From Fonticula-like sp. SCN 57-25 (taxonomy: Eukaryota > Nucleariida > Rotosphaerida): DNA of 25,422 nt. The stretch spans positions 1 to 25,422 of the forward strand of contig MEDX01000060.1 of the NCBI GenBank assembly GCA_001724245.1. The letters run 5' to 3'. Shown piece after piece: positions 9,301 to 18,760 of this stretch. Every line of letters begins with the position of its first letter. Positions within the stretch are counted from its first letter, which is position 1. The position numbers and the translations under genes are program-made. The notes under the pieces were generated by a model, which made no database searches, was not told the origin of the DNA, and worked only from the letters and a program-made list of their open reading frames with translations.

Positions 9301-10959
9301 GGCGTCCACTGAATGCCTTCGCTCGCGTACTCGTCCTGCTCGGCGCGCAAGGTGAGCTCGATGAAAATTTGCTGCAGTTTTTCGTTGACATAGTTGATGC
9401 AGAATTGCTCAAAGCCGTTCTTTTGGAAAATCTCAAAGCCGTAAATGTCGAGCACGCCGAGGCACATGGACTCGCTGTCTTTCTTGAGGCACTTGTTGAC
9501 GGCCTCGACAATCCAGTCGAACACGCGCGAGTAGAGGGCTTTGGCGAGGGCGTTGCGGGAATGCGTGGCTTGGTCGACGTTGAGGGTGAGGTCGACAACG
9601 TCGGTGCGGCCGCGCTCGACGGTGGCCATCTGGCGAGTGAGAAGCTTCTTGGAGAGCGTCGCTGTATCAATTCCCAAAAGGTACGACGGGAAATCAAGCG
9701 CTAAAAGGGTGGAAAAGTGGCAAAAAAGGGTGGAAAAAGACGCATTTCATGGTTAGAATGTCGTAAAAAATGACCAAATTTGGCCAAATTTGGTCGAAAA
9801 ACAACAAAAGTTGACGCACTGGCGTTGTTTTGGATTTGCGCGTTGTTGTTGTTCTCGGTAAAGGTAATGTTTCCGAGGTGCAGAATTCCCGCCGTGATGG
9901 ACAAGAGGTTGTGCTGGTCCTCGGGCGAGATGCCGCAGACAGTCATCGCGTGGCGCATCTCGCGGTAGTCCTTGGGGTCGTCCTGGCCGTCGGCGTCGTA
10001 CGTGCCGCTCATGCTCAGGTAGTTGAAGTAGTCGGGCGACGTCAGGCCATACGCATCTACAAGACAAAAGCAACAAAATGCGTGTCAGCATGGTCTAGAA
10101 TTAAACAAAAAGAGGCCAAAAATGAATATTTTGTACCCTTTTCTTCCTTGGTGGCGCCCTTGGTGAGCTGGTAAAACACGTGGAAATTGCGCTCGCCCTG
10201 CTGCTGGTAGGTGACGCGCGACTTTTCCAGCAAAAAGTTGGAGATCTTGCCGCCGTCGGGGACACCGCCGCGCGTAAACTCGATCTGAAAGTACTTTCCA
10301 AAGCGGCTCGAGTTGTTGTTGCGGAGCGTCTTGGCGTTGCCAAAGGCCTCGAGGAGCGGGTTGGACTCGAGGATGATCTCCTTGACGTTGTCAAGCTCGG
10401 GCGCCTTGGGGGCGACAGAGGCAATGTAGTTCATGATGTACTTGGCGGAGACAGTCTTGCCGGCGCCGGATTCACCACTGATAATGACGCACTGGCTCTC
10501 GCCTTCGAGCATCATCTCGCGGTACATGTGGTCGGTCAGCGCGTAAATGTGCGGCGGGACCTCATGCGGCGTCTGTACACGCATCGTGGTGAGGATTCAA
10601 AGATAGAAGAGAGTAAACGGGTAACGCACGCAGTTGGTGTAGACCTCAAGCTCCTTCTCCGAAAAGTACGGCAGCGACTTGAACGGATTAACTGCGATCA
10701 GGATAGGGCCAATGTACGTCTAAACGGACTAGTCAGCGGCGGTGAGCTACGTGCAATGCGCGTACGTAGATGAGATCGTCCATGAACCGCTTCTTGATGT
10801 TCTCCACGACGTTGTCGTCGGCAATCTTGTTGATAAGGACCATGTCCTCCAGGCCGCTGGAGGCCTTGCCCTTCACCTCCCAGTCGAATCGCTTAAACTG
10901 ATGGCCGCCACGCGAGCGTTACTACCTCGCCCGCAGCAATCGACCAAGACACGTACCAT
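6315..10959 (-). CDS. MYO1: Class I myosin heavy chain, long-tailed (motor-IQ-TH1-TH2-SH3)
   Basis: Eleven exons: 10957-10959, 10766-10897, 10630-10719, 10137-10572, 9820-10056, 8998-9700, 8224-8656, 7885-7999, 7724-7834, 6707-7511, 6315-6540 (1096 aa). It is an actin-activated ATPase that links actin to membranes, typically in endocytosis and pseudopod formation. The motor (1 to about 690) has the P-loop GESGAGKT (108-115), switch [11 protein letters not shown], switch II DIYGFE and the [14 protein letters not shown] relay end. One clear IQ motif ([11 protein letters not shown], near 697-707) would bind a light chain. TH1, the lipid-binding tail (about 735-930), is followed by a Gly/Pro/Ala/Gln-rich TH2 (about 930-1040) and a C-terminal SH3 ([15 protein letters not shown] ... 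[11 protein letters not shown]). There is no acidic Arp2/3-binding tail of the fungal kind. The TEDS position, 16 residues before NALAK, is D333. The first coding exon is the ATG alone. Confidence 0.95.
7565..7720. repeat. CAGACA/GAATCAGAC repeats in myosin intron 9
   Basis: The 212-nt intron (7512-7723) holds several CAGACACAA units and, near its donor, three 9-bp GAATCAGAC/T copies in a row (7693-7719). Confidence 0.6.
8024..8092. repeat. Decamer tandem repeat in myosin intron 7
   Basis: Seven copies of a 10-bp unit GGTAAAGTRA (plus strand), starting at 8024, 8035, 8045, 8055, 8065, 8075 and 8085, inside the intron at 8000-8223. Confidence 0.8.
8702..8936. repeat. 32-bp minisatellite in myosin intron 6
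   Basis: Eight copies with the core ATCATTAAAAGTGAC start at 8704, 8735, 8757, 8789, 8820, 8852, 8884 and 8916. The spacing is 31-32 bp except for one 22-bp unit. The repeat fills most of the 341-nt intron (8657-8997), the longest in the window. Confidence 0.85.
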
Positions 10960-11469
10960 GGTTACCCGACGAGGTCAGACGCGCCGTGTGCGCCAATGTT
11001 TCCTATGGCAGCGCCCCTTTACTCTGTCAAACCCAGTCGCGCAGCTCGAGTGCTGACTGCAAGGACGCGGCCACGCAAACGGAACCGCAAGGTATGCGCC
11101 TCTATTCAAAACACGCAAGAGAAAAGTAAGCGTGAATCGAATCTGATTGGCTGGCCGGGGAATGCGCGTCATCCCATTGGTCGCTCGGAATCACATACAC
11201 CCCAGACTCTGGGGGTGCTGTCGACGACGAATCTGGGGCAGACTCGGGGGTGACTCTGATGGAACGCGGTCTCTGTTTACAGTCAAATGGAACGCGGGAA
11301 TTTGGCGGGAATTGGAACGCTGTTTACGTGTCAAATGTGTCATTCTGCCACAATAGGGACAAATTACATTGAAACCGTCAATTAAATATGTATTTCGTGC
11401 TTGTTATTGTCTCGAAAGTATATTAATAATTGCAATTTACAGTTCTAAAATGGTCTATAAAGCTTCTTC
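10960..11469. promoter_or_regulatory. Upstream region of the myosin gene and 3' flank of the FYVE gene
   Basis: No gene is seen in these 510 bp. They hold CCAAT-type boxes near 11142 and 11174, a 15-bp palindrome CCCCAGACTCTGGGG (11200-11214), a direct repeat with GGAACGC and CTGTTTAC (copies near 11261 and 11313), and an E2F-like TTTGGCGGGAA at 11301-11311 preceded by GCGGGAA at 11294-11300. After about 11370 the DNA is AT-rich, as expected for the 3' flank of the FYVE gene. Confidence 0.45.
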
Positions 11470-13203
11470 TCATACGAGCTTTTCGAGCGTGAGCACGCGC
11501 AGCGGCGGCACCTCGGTGTCACTCAGCTGCAGTCGCCTGCTCTGCTCAATACGCACAGTCACCCTATTAAAGCACCCGTCGCACACCCTTCTCGGCGGGG
11601 GCGGCTGCTTGAGACTTTCATTCGCGTCCACAAACGTGATCATCTTTGACGAGCACTCTTGGCACACGAGCACGCCACATACGCGGCAGTGGTGACGCCC
11701 ATTAAAGAACCACCAAAAGACGTCGCCGCACAGCCGACAACAAGGCGAAGCACTGTCGGGCTCCCACTCGGCCGGGCGCCTACACAGAACAAACGCACAG
11801 TCAGCAACAGAATTTTCATGTTTCAAGTGTGTGTTTGCCTGCGTACACGAGGCGGACGGACGCGTCTTCTTCTTCGCGCACGTCAAAGTCCTCTTGATTA
11901 ATAAACACGTCACGTGCCACGCGGAGAAGGCGGCGCTCATTTTCGGCGGGAAATGCCTGCAAAAGAAAGCTCGACTCGGCGTCGTAATCGTCGAGCTCGG
12001 CGCACGCGCCAAAGCGCAGCAGCTGCATGCACGTACGAAGAAGCGGACTGGGGTAAAAGAGGAGTCAGCAAAGATATAAATAGAGTAAAAAGGCGCACCG
12101 CTCTTCCTTGCCGGTGACGAGCAGCTTGAGAGGTGTGTCGCCGCACGCGTTCACAGCGTTGGGCCACGCGCCCTTGTGCAGCAAAAGCTGAATTCTATGG
12201 CAGAATTAGAGACAATAATGAAAGAATTCAGCGTACATTTCCGTGTTGCGCGACAAGCACGCCTCGTGGAGCGGCGAGCAGGCGTCGGACCGCGTGGCGG
12301 TGTTTGGGTTCACGTCAGCCTTGTAGAGAAGGTGTGCGACAATGCTCGTGTGGCCATGGCGCACCGCCAGCTGCAGCAGTCTGTTTCAACTCTTTAGCAA
12401 ACCAATTATAAAAACAACAACGTACGAGTCGCAGCTGGCCGTGAGCGCGGTCATGTCGGCCTTTTCCTCGGCCAGGAGCGCGACGGTCGACAGGTATCCG
12501 GCGATGCACGCGAGGTGGATCGGCGCAAAGCCGTCAGAGTCCCTGAGGTTGATGGACGACTCGACTGCGCTGTCCTGCTTCTTGTGAAAGTGGTGCTTGA
12601 TAAAGTCGTTGTCGCCGTGAAGCGCGGCAGAGTGCAGCGTGCCAATGATGCGCCGATGCTGCCACCCGATCTCGCCCGCGGGCGCCGGCGACTGCTGCAG
12701 GATAAGGATCTGCAGATCGCGCACCCACGACGCCATGACCTTGCTGGTCGGGGGCAGCGCGTCCAGCTTGGTGTAAACGTTGTCGGCGCCCCACACCTGG
12801 AAGCGGAACTGCCACGCGCTCGTGTCGGCCGCCAGATTGAGCGTGGCACCAGCGAGGCTAATGACATTGTCGACATGAAGGCGGCCGTCGGCATCCCGCA
12901 TCGTAAGCAGCACGTGCTTGCTCAGCAGCACGACATAAAGCACGGCCTTTTCCTGCGCGCTAAACAGCTCTCCCTCGCGAATAAGGCACTGGTCAGCCGC
13001 TGTCCACGTTGCACGTGAGTAAAATAACACGCATGCATCCGATGCGCACATTTCAAGAGGCCCTCGGGCACCTTTCCGTCGGCATCGACGACCGCGTCCC
13101 TTATCTCTGCCCACCGCTCGCGCGCCGCCTGGTTCACCGGGAGCAGCGCGCTCTCGGCGACCGTCCACGGCACCTGCAGCGACACTGGCGGCGGCGTTGC
13201 CAT
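11470..13203 (-). CDS. PH-ankyrin-FYVE protein
   Basis: Six exons: 13050-13203, 12426-12999, 12237-12380, 12099-12194, 11847-12047, 11470-11779 (492 aa). The C-terminal FYVE finger (about 392-465) binds PI3P on endosomes: it has WEPD (395-398), GRHHCR (417-422), RVC (454-456) and four CxxC pairs (404/407, 421/424, 429/432, 456/459), so all eight zinc ligands are present. Ankyrin repeats fill about 172-350, for example DGFAPIHLACIAGYLSTV and IIQLLLHKGAWPN; the second only appears after correct splicing of the 42-nt intron 3. Residues about 55-160 look like a PH domain with the conserved Trp in VMASWVRDLQ. The order PH-ANK-FYVE differs from the BTB-ANK-FYVE order of ANKFY1. It probably acts as an endosomal scaffold. 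It shares a 35-bp intergenic spacer with the divergent DTW gene. Confidence 0.85.
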
Positions 13204-13238
13204 GTTGGGCACGTGTACAGAAGTGGTGTGTCAGCAAG
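13204..13238. promoter_or_regulatory. Minimal 35-bp bidirectional spacer
   Basis: Only 35 bp separate the two divergent start codons (13203 on minus, 13239 on plus). No TATA box is visible. Either the leaders overlap on opposite strands, or one transcription start lies within the neighbour's coding region. Confidence 0.5.
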
Positions 13239-14585
13239 ATGGACCCGACGCCGACGCCAGTGCTCCTCAAGGTGCTCGCCGTCGTCGGGCGCAAGGCGCA
13301 GGTGCACCTGCTTGTCGACGTCATTGAGGCAGGGCGGCCATCGCCCATTTCCGACGTCGCGCGGCTCCTCCCTGGCGGATGCACGCGATTCAAGCTTGCA
13401 CCACCGGCCGTTCTCGGCGGCATCGACCCAATCGACTATGCCCGCGCGGCGATCCTGGCCGACGACGGGGCGCCGTTCGCGCTCGCCGTCGCGCCGCAGA
13501 GCGTCGCTCTTCTCCCCTCTGTGGTCGCGCTTGACCCCTCGACGGTTGTGTGCGTCGACAATGACACTCTGACGCTCGCCGATCTGATCAGCCGCGCCGG
13601 TAGCCACGCGTGGCCGCTCGTGCGCATCTCGCACGCCGATCTCGCGCGCGCCCTCGCCGACGCCGACGCCCGCAAGCTCCTCGAAGCCGAGCGCCGCGAA
13701 AAAGCCGCCAAAGCGTCTGCCGCATACATGGAAACGTACGTCCCTGCCTACCTCAAGACCCCCCTTCTCCTCCAGCTCGAGCCCGACACCCCCGCCGCGC
13801 GCCCCGCCATGCCGCCCGCCGCCCCCGGCAGCGTCCTCGACCGCGCCCTCCTCCGCCTCTCCGACGAGTCCCCCCTCAACGCCGTCGCCGCCCCCGCACC
13901 GCGCGTCCCCTGCCCCACCTGCGCCCGCCCCGGCCGCTACTACTGCAACACCGACCTCACCCCCCTGCTGCCGCCGCCCGGCGTGCCCCACGTGTCGCTC
14001 CCCGCGCGCCTCATCGTCGTCAAGCACAAGAGCGAGTCGCTTGGCATGAGCACGGCGGCGCAAGCGCTGCTCGTCGCCCCCGACACCTCTGCCATGGTCG
14101 ACTTTCCCAGCGACGCCCTCAGCGAGCGACTCGCCGCGCTTCTTTCCGACGGCCCCGCGGCCATTCTCTACCCGAGCGCCGACGCAGAGGACCTCGGCAC
14201 AATGCCGCTCGACCACGTGGCCGCGCTACGCTCTGTCATTGTGCTTGACGGGACGTGGCACAATGTCAAGCCGATGCTGAGTCACCCCGCGCTCGCCGCC
14301 CTTCCGCGCATTGCGCTGCCAAAGACGGGCGCGCGGACCAGTTTTTGGCGGCGGAATCACAAGAACGATCCTCATTGGCTGTCGACGATCGAGGCCATTT
14401 ATGTAATGTACCGCACGCTGTTTGATAGGCTGAATGAGGGTGAAGAGTATGATGGGAGGTATGATGATTTGATGTGGATGTTTGTGCACCTGCAGCGTGT
14501 TGTGGGTGACGCAATGGTGGGGAGAAAGAGAATGCATGAGGTGGACGAGAACAAAGGAGAAGACCAAGCAGAAGCGAGTGCATAA
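13239..14585 (+). CDS. DTW-domain protein, predicted tRNA-uridine aminocarboxypropyltransferase
   Basis: Single exon, 448 aa from the ATG at 13239. DTW-domain enzymes (TapT; DTWD1/DTWD2 in animals) use S-adenosylmethionine to place an acp group on tRNA uridine. The DTW domain fills about 220-425: a zinc-ribbon-like CPTC (C225, C228) with a further YYC, the stretch RLIVVKHKSESLGMSTA, and the signature VLDGTW with D337, T339 and W340. Conserved basic residues follow in RTSFWRRNHKNDPHWLSTIEA. The N-terminal 200 residues are Ala/Pro/Arg-rich and hydrophobic, without recognised similarity, and make the protein longer than typical family members. Codon third positions are extremely C-rich between about 13700 and 14000. 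Unlike nearly all its neighbours it has no intron. Whether it acts like DTWD1 or DTWD2 cannot be told here. Confidence 0.85.
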   Translation: MDPTPTPVLLKVLAVVGRKAQVHLLVDVIEAGRPSPISDVARLLPGGCTRFKLAPPAVLGGIDPIDYARAAILADDGAPFALAVAPQSVALLPSVVALDPSTVVCVDNDTLTLADLISRAGSHAWPLVRISHADLARALADADARKLLEAERREKAAKASAAYMETYVPAYLKTPLLLQLEPDTPAARPAMPPAAPGSVLDRALLRLSDESPLNAVAAPAPRVPCPTCARPGRYYCNTDLTPLLPPPGVPHVSLPARLIVVKHKSESLGMSTAAQALLVAPDTSAMVDFPSDALSERLAALLSDGPAAILYPSADAEDLGTMPLDHVAALRSVIVLDGTWHNVKPMLSHPALAALPRIALPKTGARTSFWRRNHKNDPHWLSTIEAIYVMYRTLFDRLNEGEEYDGRYDDLMWMFVHLQRVVGDAMVGRKRMHEVDENKGEDQAEASA

Positions 14586-14837
14586 GAAGAGATGAAGATT
14601 TAATTGTAATTGTAATACTACTCATTGTACAATGCACCAAAAGGTGCCACAAATACACAAGCATGACCATACTTGATATACACTGTTGACATGTTCATAT
14701 TATACATGTACACTCAGTATCAAATGACCCTTTTGTTCAGTTTACAATGTGTTCGTATTATATCACTGCTACAGTACATTACATGGCAGCCTATCTATAT
14801 TCTGTTACTTTCATGTCATGTAATTCCTTTTCATTCA

Positions 14838-14843
14838 TTTATT
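14838..14843 (-). terminator. Polyadenylation signal of the SNM1B-like gene
   Basis: AATAAA on the minus strand starts 22 nt after the stop codon at 14865-14867, between two convergent genes. The 14586-14837 stretch is AT-rich 3' flank with no gene seen. Confidence 0.5.
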
Positions 14844-14864
14844 TCATCGTACAATAATAATACA

Positions 14865-17050
14865 CTAACATGACCCCTTTGGCCCCCGCCGCAATGCCCG
14901 CAAATGCACCGCCGAAACATGCCTCACCAAATGCCCCCTCTGCCCAAACCCCTCTTCCCTATCACACCCCACCCACGCACACCTATATTCAACCTCTTCT
15001 TCCCGCCGCCTTCCAGGCTGCGCCATCGGAATATGTTCCCTTATAATATGGACAAGAAGGTTGGGACAATCGGCGGCGGCGGCAGAGCACGTGGCCCAGG
15101 CACATGATATGGCATTGTCAATGACGGTGCGCGTCGACTGGTCATGGGGGGTCAATGGCATTTGGCCACGTGGTGGAGAGGGTGGGTGGTCACGTGGGGG
15201 TGATGTGTCACGTGAATGGCCATGTGGTTGCGTCATGTTGCTCATTGGGTCGTCCTCGAGCTCGCTCTCTGGCCTCATTTCTTCTTCTTCTAATTGTGGC
15301 TCGATCGGTGATTGGCCAGAAAAGGAAGCAATAGGGAGGCCAGCGAGGATTTGAAGGACAATGTCACTCGATGGCGGCGTCGCATTCACCTCTTCTTTAA
15401 CAAGTGCAGTACTTTCTTTGATGTTGAGATGTTCCTTGTTGAGATGTTCCTTGATAAGACTATGAGTCATATTCTTGGCCATATTCATCATGACATTGTC
15501 CTTGCTTGTGTCATTCTTGGTATCGTTAATGTCCATTTCGTACTTGATATTCGTCTCAATTGTCTCTTCCTTTACCCTCTTTATATCCTTATAATGCTCT
15601 TCTTTCCCTTCCTTTTCCTCTTTTTCCACTTCTTCTTCATCGTCAGGCAATTCGGCAAACTCGCCCGTTGACCGCTTCCTCATTGGAAAAAGTCGACCAC
15701 TTGACGACACAAATGCGCGCTGCCTACCCATATGAGACACTTCTTCAGTGTCTTTCGAGCGGCGGTGGCGAGCAGCGTCGCTCGCCATTGACAGTGCGAG
15801 TGCACGTGGCACGGCGGGGGCGGGAAGCGCGTCGCGGCACATGAGGTCGCCAAAGAGGGCGGACATGTCGGTGTAGCGGTCGCGCACAATGGGTGTGATG
15901 CGTTTGGGGAAGGTGTGCGCGACGAGGCGGCGGAGTTCGGGGAAGCTGGAGTGAAGCGAGTACGGAAAACACTGAAAAAAGTGGTCAGAAAAGAGGAAAT
16001 TTGGCTGAAAATTGGAGCAAAAAAGCACAAAAACGCGCGGGAAACGACTTGTTCCCCAGTAAAATGTAACAAAAAACGACAAAAAACGACAAAAACACAC
16101 TAAAATACACCAAAATTCAAGCCAAACACAACACAATATGCGTACTGAGACTGAGCGGTTTCCCACTGGCAGGATTGCCGTGAGCGATGTCGGCAAAATA
16201 TACAAGCGGCTCGGCGTGCCCGGCAGTGTCGACACTGGACATTCCATTGACACTTCCTGACGCGTCACGACAATAATATCCGCCTCGTCCAAGTCGTAAG
16301 TAAAGTACGACATGTCGACGTCGATGAGCTGCAGCGCGCGGTACCGCCGCTCGTCGACGCCCACGAGGAGACCCAGCCGCTCGGCCAGGAACAGCAGCAG
16401 CTCCTCCTTGCCCAGCGTGTCAATGCCAATGTAAACTGGGAGGTTTTCGAGCCCGTGGTCTTCAATGCACTGAAGAATGTCCTCGCGGACCTGCTCGCGC
16501 GGCGGAAAGACGTGCTTGGGCGAGGCGTACGTGTTGTCGAGGATCAGATGGTCGATGCGGCGAATCGCGGGGATCTCGAGCATTGATTCGGAGAAACGAA
16601 AGTCGCCAGTGTGTAGAACGCGGCCAAAGTAGCCGTCGAGGAGGACCATCACGGAGCCGGGGCAGTGATTCGCATCGTAGAGTGTGACTGACATGGTCAG
16701 GCTCGCGCGGTCATCAAGCTTGAATGTCGTGGGGACATTCAGCGGAAGCACCAGCTATGATTTACTTTGTCAGAAGCCAAAATAAGTAAATATAGACGTA
16801 CAATGTACTCTTCTTTGACAGAAAATTTGTCTATTAAAAGCCGCTTGGTAATGTCAGAGCAGACGATCGTCCCGAGGTTCCACGAAGGCGACAGGCCCGT
16901 CGTGTGATCTACAGACCTTAGCACATAAACCACCTGTTCAACAATCGTACCCGCGTGCAGATGCGTAAGGAAATAGTACCGCACGCCGGGGTAGTATCGA
17001 AACGAGTCGAACGCCACCGGCGCGCCGTCCAGGCGAATCCCCGACCCCAT
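14865..17050 (-). CDS. DCLRE1B: SNM1B/Apollo-like beta-CASP DNA nuclease with C-terminal C2H2 fingers
   Basis: Four exons: 16951-17050, 16802-16908, 16146-16754, 14865-15971 (640 aa). SNM1-family enzymes are 5'-to-3' exonucleases for crosslink repair and telomere ends. The metallo-beta-lactamase motif HLHADH (30-35) is split by the 42-nt intron 1 and restored by splicing. Other motifs are YDANHCPGS (H99), LHTGDFRF (D120), LDNTYASP, and the beta-CASP HSSF box (H279) in FPYSLHSSFPEL, right after intron 3. The N-terminal layout (GAPVAFDSFRYY, DHTTGLSPSW) is closest to SNM1B. After about residue 330 the protein is acidic, Lys/Glu- and Met/Asn-rich, and ends in two C2H2 fingers: C562/C567/H580/H585 and C603/C608/H623/H628. 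I know no SNM1B with such fingers. Intron 3 (174 nt) is open in frame. Orthology to SNM1B over SNM1A is likely, not certain. Confidence 0.88.
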
Positions 17051-17078
17051 CGAGCGCGCCCTGCCCAACCGTTCGCAG

Positions 17079-17088
17079 TTTTCCCGCC
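17079..17088. promoter_or_regulatory. E2F-like site between the SNM1B-like and lipase genes
   Basis: TTTTCCCGCC lies 29 bp upstream of the SNM1B-like ATG at 17050, inside the 112-bp divergent spacer (17051-17162). It matches the E2F core TTTSSCGC. Confidence 0.45.
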
Positions 17089-17162
17089 ACTTGATTTGAT
17101 TGGCTGATCAATTCCCGTTGACGAATCAAATCGCTTGCTTTGTGTTGGCGGTGGTGACGAAC

Positions 17163-18646
17163 ATGATGGGCATGGACGACATGGATGTCCTGCTGGACGA
17201 GTCGCGCGCGCCTCTGCAGCAAGAGTACACGGCCTCTGGTAGTGTAGGAGGCGGGCGCCATCTTTTTGTGTGCAGTCACGGTTTTATGGGAAATCCGGGC
17301 CACATTGGCTATCTCGTAGCCCAACTCAAGGCCCACCCGCACTCGCACCGCCTCCTTGTAGTACGGCCTCAATGCCGCGATGCCGGTCGTGCTGCTAACG
17401 TTGGTTTCTTTATAGATAAACCCAGATGTGAACAAGCACCACAACTCGCTGGACGGGATTGATGTGTGCGGCGATCGTCTCATTGACGAGATCGAGCGCG
17501 TCCTTCAGGTGAACAGCGACATTACGCACATCTCCTTTATCGGCTACTCTCAAGGCGGTCTCATTCTTCGCTACGTCATTGGACGCCTCTATTCAGAAGA
17601 GTATTTCTCGCGAATTATCCCTGTTGTACGCGCTTTATATGTCCATTTTCTGTACCAACTCTCTTTTTAGAACTTTGTCACGTTTGCCTCGCCGCATCTT
17701 GGCGTCCGCCGCCCCGCCCGCCGCCTCCACGATCGCGTTGCCAACTACCTCGTGGCGCGCATGGCGTCCCACTCTGGCCTTCAAATGCTGCTTGCCGACA
17801 ACCAGGGCCGCAGCGTGCCGCTCCTCGCGCGCATGGCGGCGCCCGGCAGCGTCTACTTTCGCGGCCTCGCCCTCTTTCAGCAGCGCGTCCTCTACGCCAG
17901 CGTGGCGAGCGACCGCACCGTGCCGTACTGCACCGCGTCAATTCAGCCGCACAATGTGTACAAGAGGGCGGGCGTGCGGTTCCGCGCAGTGGACGGGTAC
18001 AGAAACATCGTCACGCTCGTTGACGAGGGTGTTGCTGCTGCAAGTGAAGAGACGAAAGAGACGTCGGCGCTCATCGGGTCTCTTTCAGACAACATGCCAG
18101 TCAGTACGTACAATTGGTTTTAGCCTGTTTTCGTGTTGATTTTGGCGTTTTTGTGCCTATTATTTCATTTTTCTCTGCTTTTCTGACTCATTTTTGCACA
18201 GAAATGACGTATGGCCAATGGACGATGAGGGTTATTCGTGACTTTGCACTTGTCATGCTCATTCTGCTGCCGCTCTCGCCACTCATTCTGCTCTTCCTCG
18301 CGCTCTTTTACCTCGTGAGCATCTACTCGCGCGTCAAAGTAAGGGCGGCGCGCCGAAACTACAAACCTCCTCGTGAAGAGCCAGTCGACCTCGAGTACGC
18401 ATTTTATACTTTAAATCAACTTTGCTGACACATTTTCATAGTTTCACGGCGTCGCAGGACTCGTGGCGGGGATATATGATTGCTGGTCTGGCACAGCTCA
18501 CGTGGAAGCGCGTGGATGTTTACATTCCTGGTGCGACGCACACGCATGGTCTTATTGTTGTGCGCAGGCCAAAGTCAATGATCAGAAAGGACATTGATAC
18601 AAGCGATATTATCGACCATCTCAACAGCACGCTTATCATGCCGTAA
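17163..18646 (+). CDS. Membrane-anchored serine lipase/esterase (DUF676, ROG1/LPL1 type)
   Basis: Five exons: 17163-17360, 17416-17625, 17671-18103, 18202-18394, 18442-18646 (412 aa). An alpha/beta hydrolase of the DUF676 family, whose yeast members ROG1 and LPL1 act on glycerolipids or phospholipids, often at lipid droplets. VCSHGFMGNPGH near the N-terminus fits the oxyanion strand. The nucleophile elbow is GYSQGG with S111, followed by FVTFASPHLGVRRP, typical of the family. The C-terminal ATHTHGLIVVRR holds the likely catalytic His. Residues 250-280 form a strongly hydrophobic stretch (ALVMLILLPLSPLILLFLALF), also seen in yeast members, which may anchor the protein to a membrane or lipid droplet. 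Three ATGs lie close together (17163, 17166, 17172); I took the first. The substrate is unknown. Confidence 0.87.
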
Positions 18647-18760
18647 ATTGAATATTTGTATATGTATTATAAGTGCTTTTACTATTTTTATGACTAGTTT
18701 CATTGCAATTTCAATATTAAAATGATACAAAATGATGATGTGTATTGTACAAATTTGTCA

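Noticed and set aside
13134-14216. Long open frame (360 codons) antisense to the DTW gene
   Set aside because: It is a shadow of the very GC-rich DTW coding sequence; its composition is Gly/Arg/Val-rich with no family similarity, while the plus strand has a clear DTW domain.
15972-16145. In-frame hydrophobic stretch in the SNM1B-like protein as a transmembrane domain
   Set aside because: It has a GTACGC donor and a polypyrimidine-TTTCAG acceptor, and its removal restores the conserved beta-CASP block.
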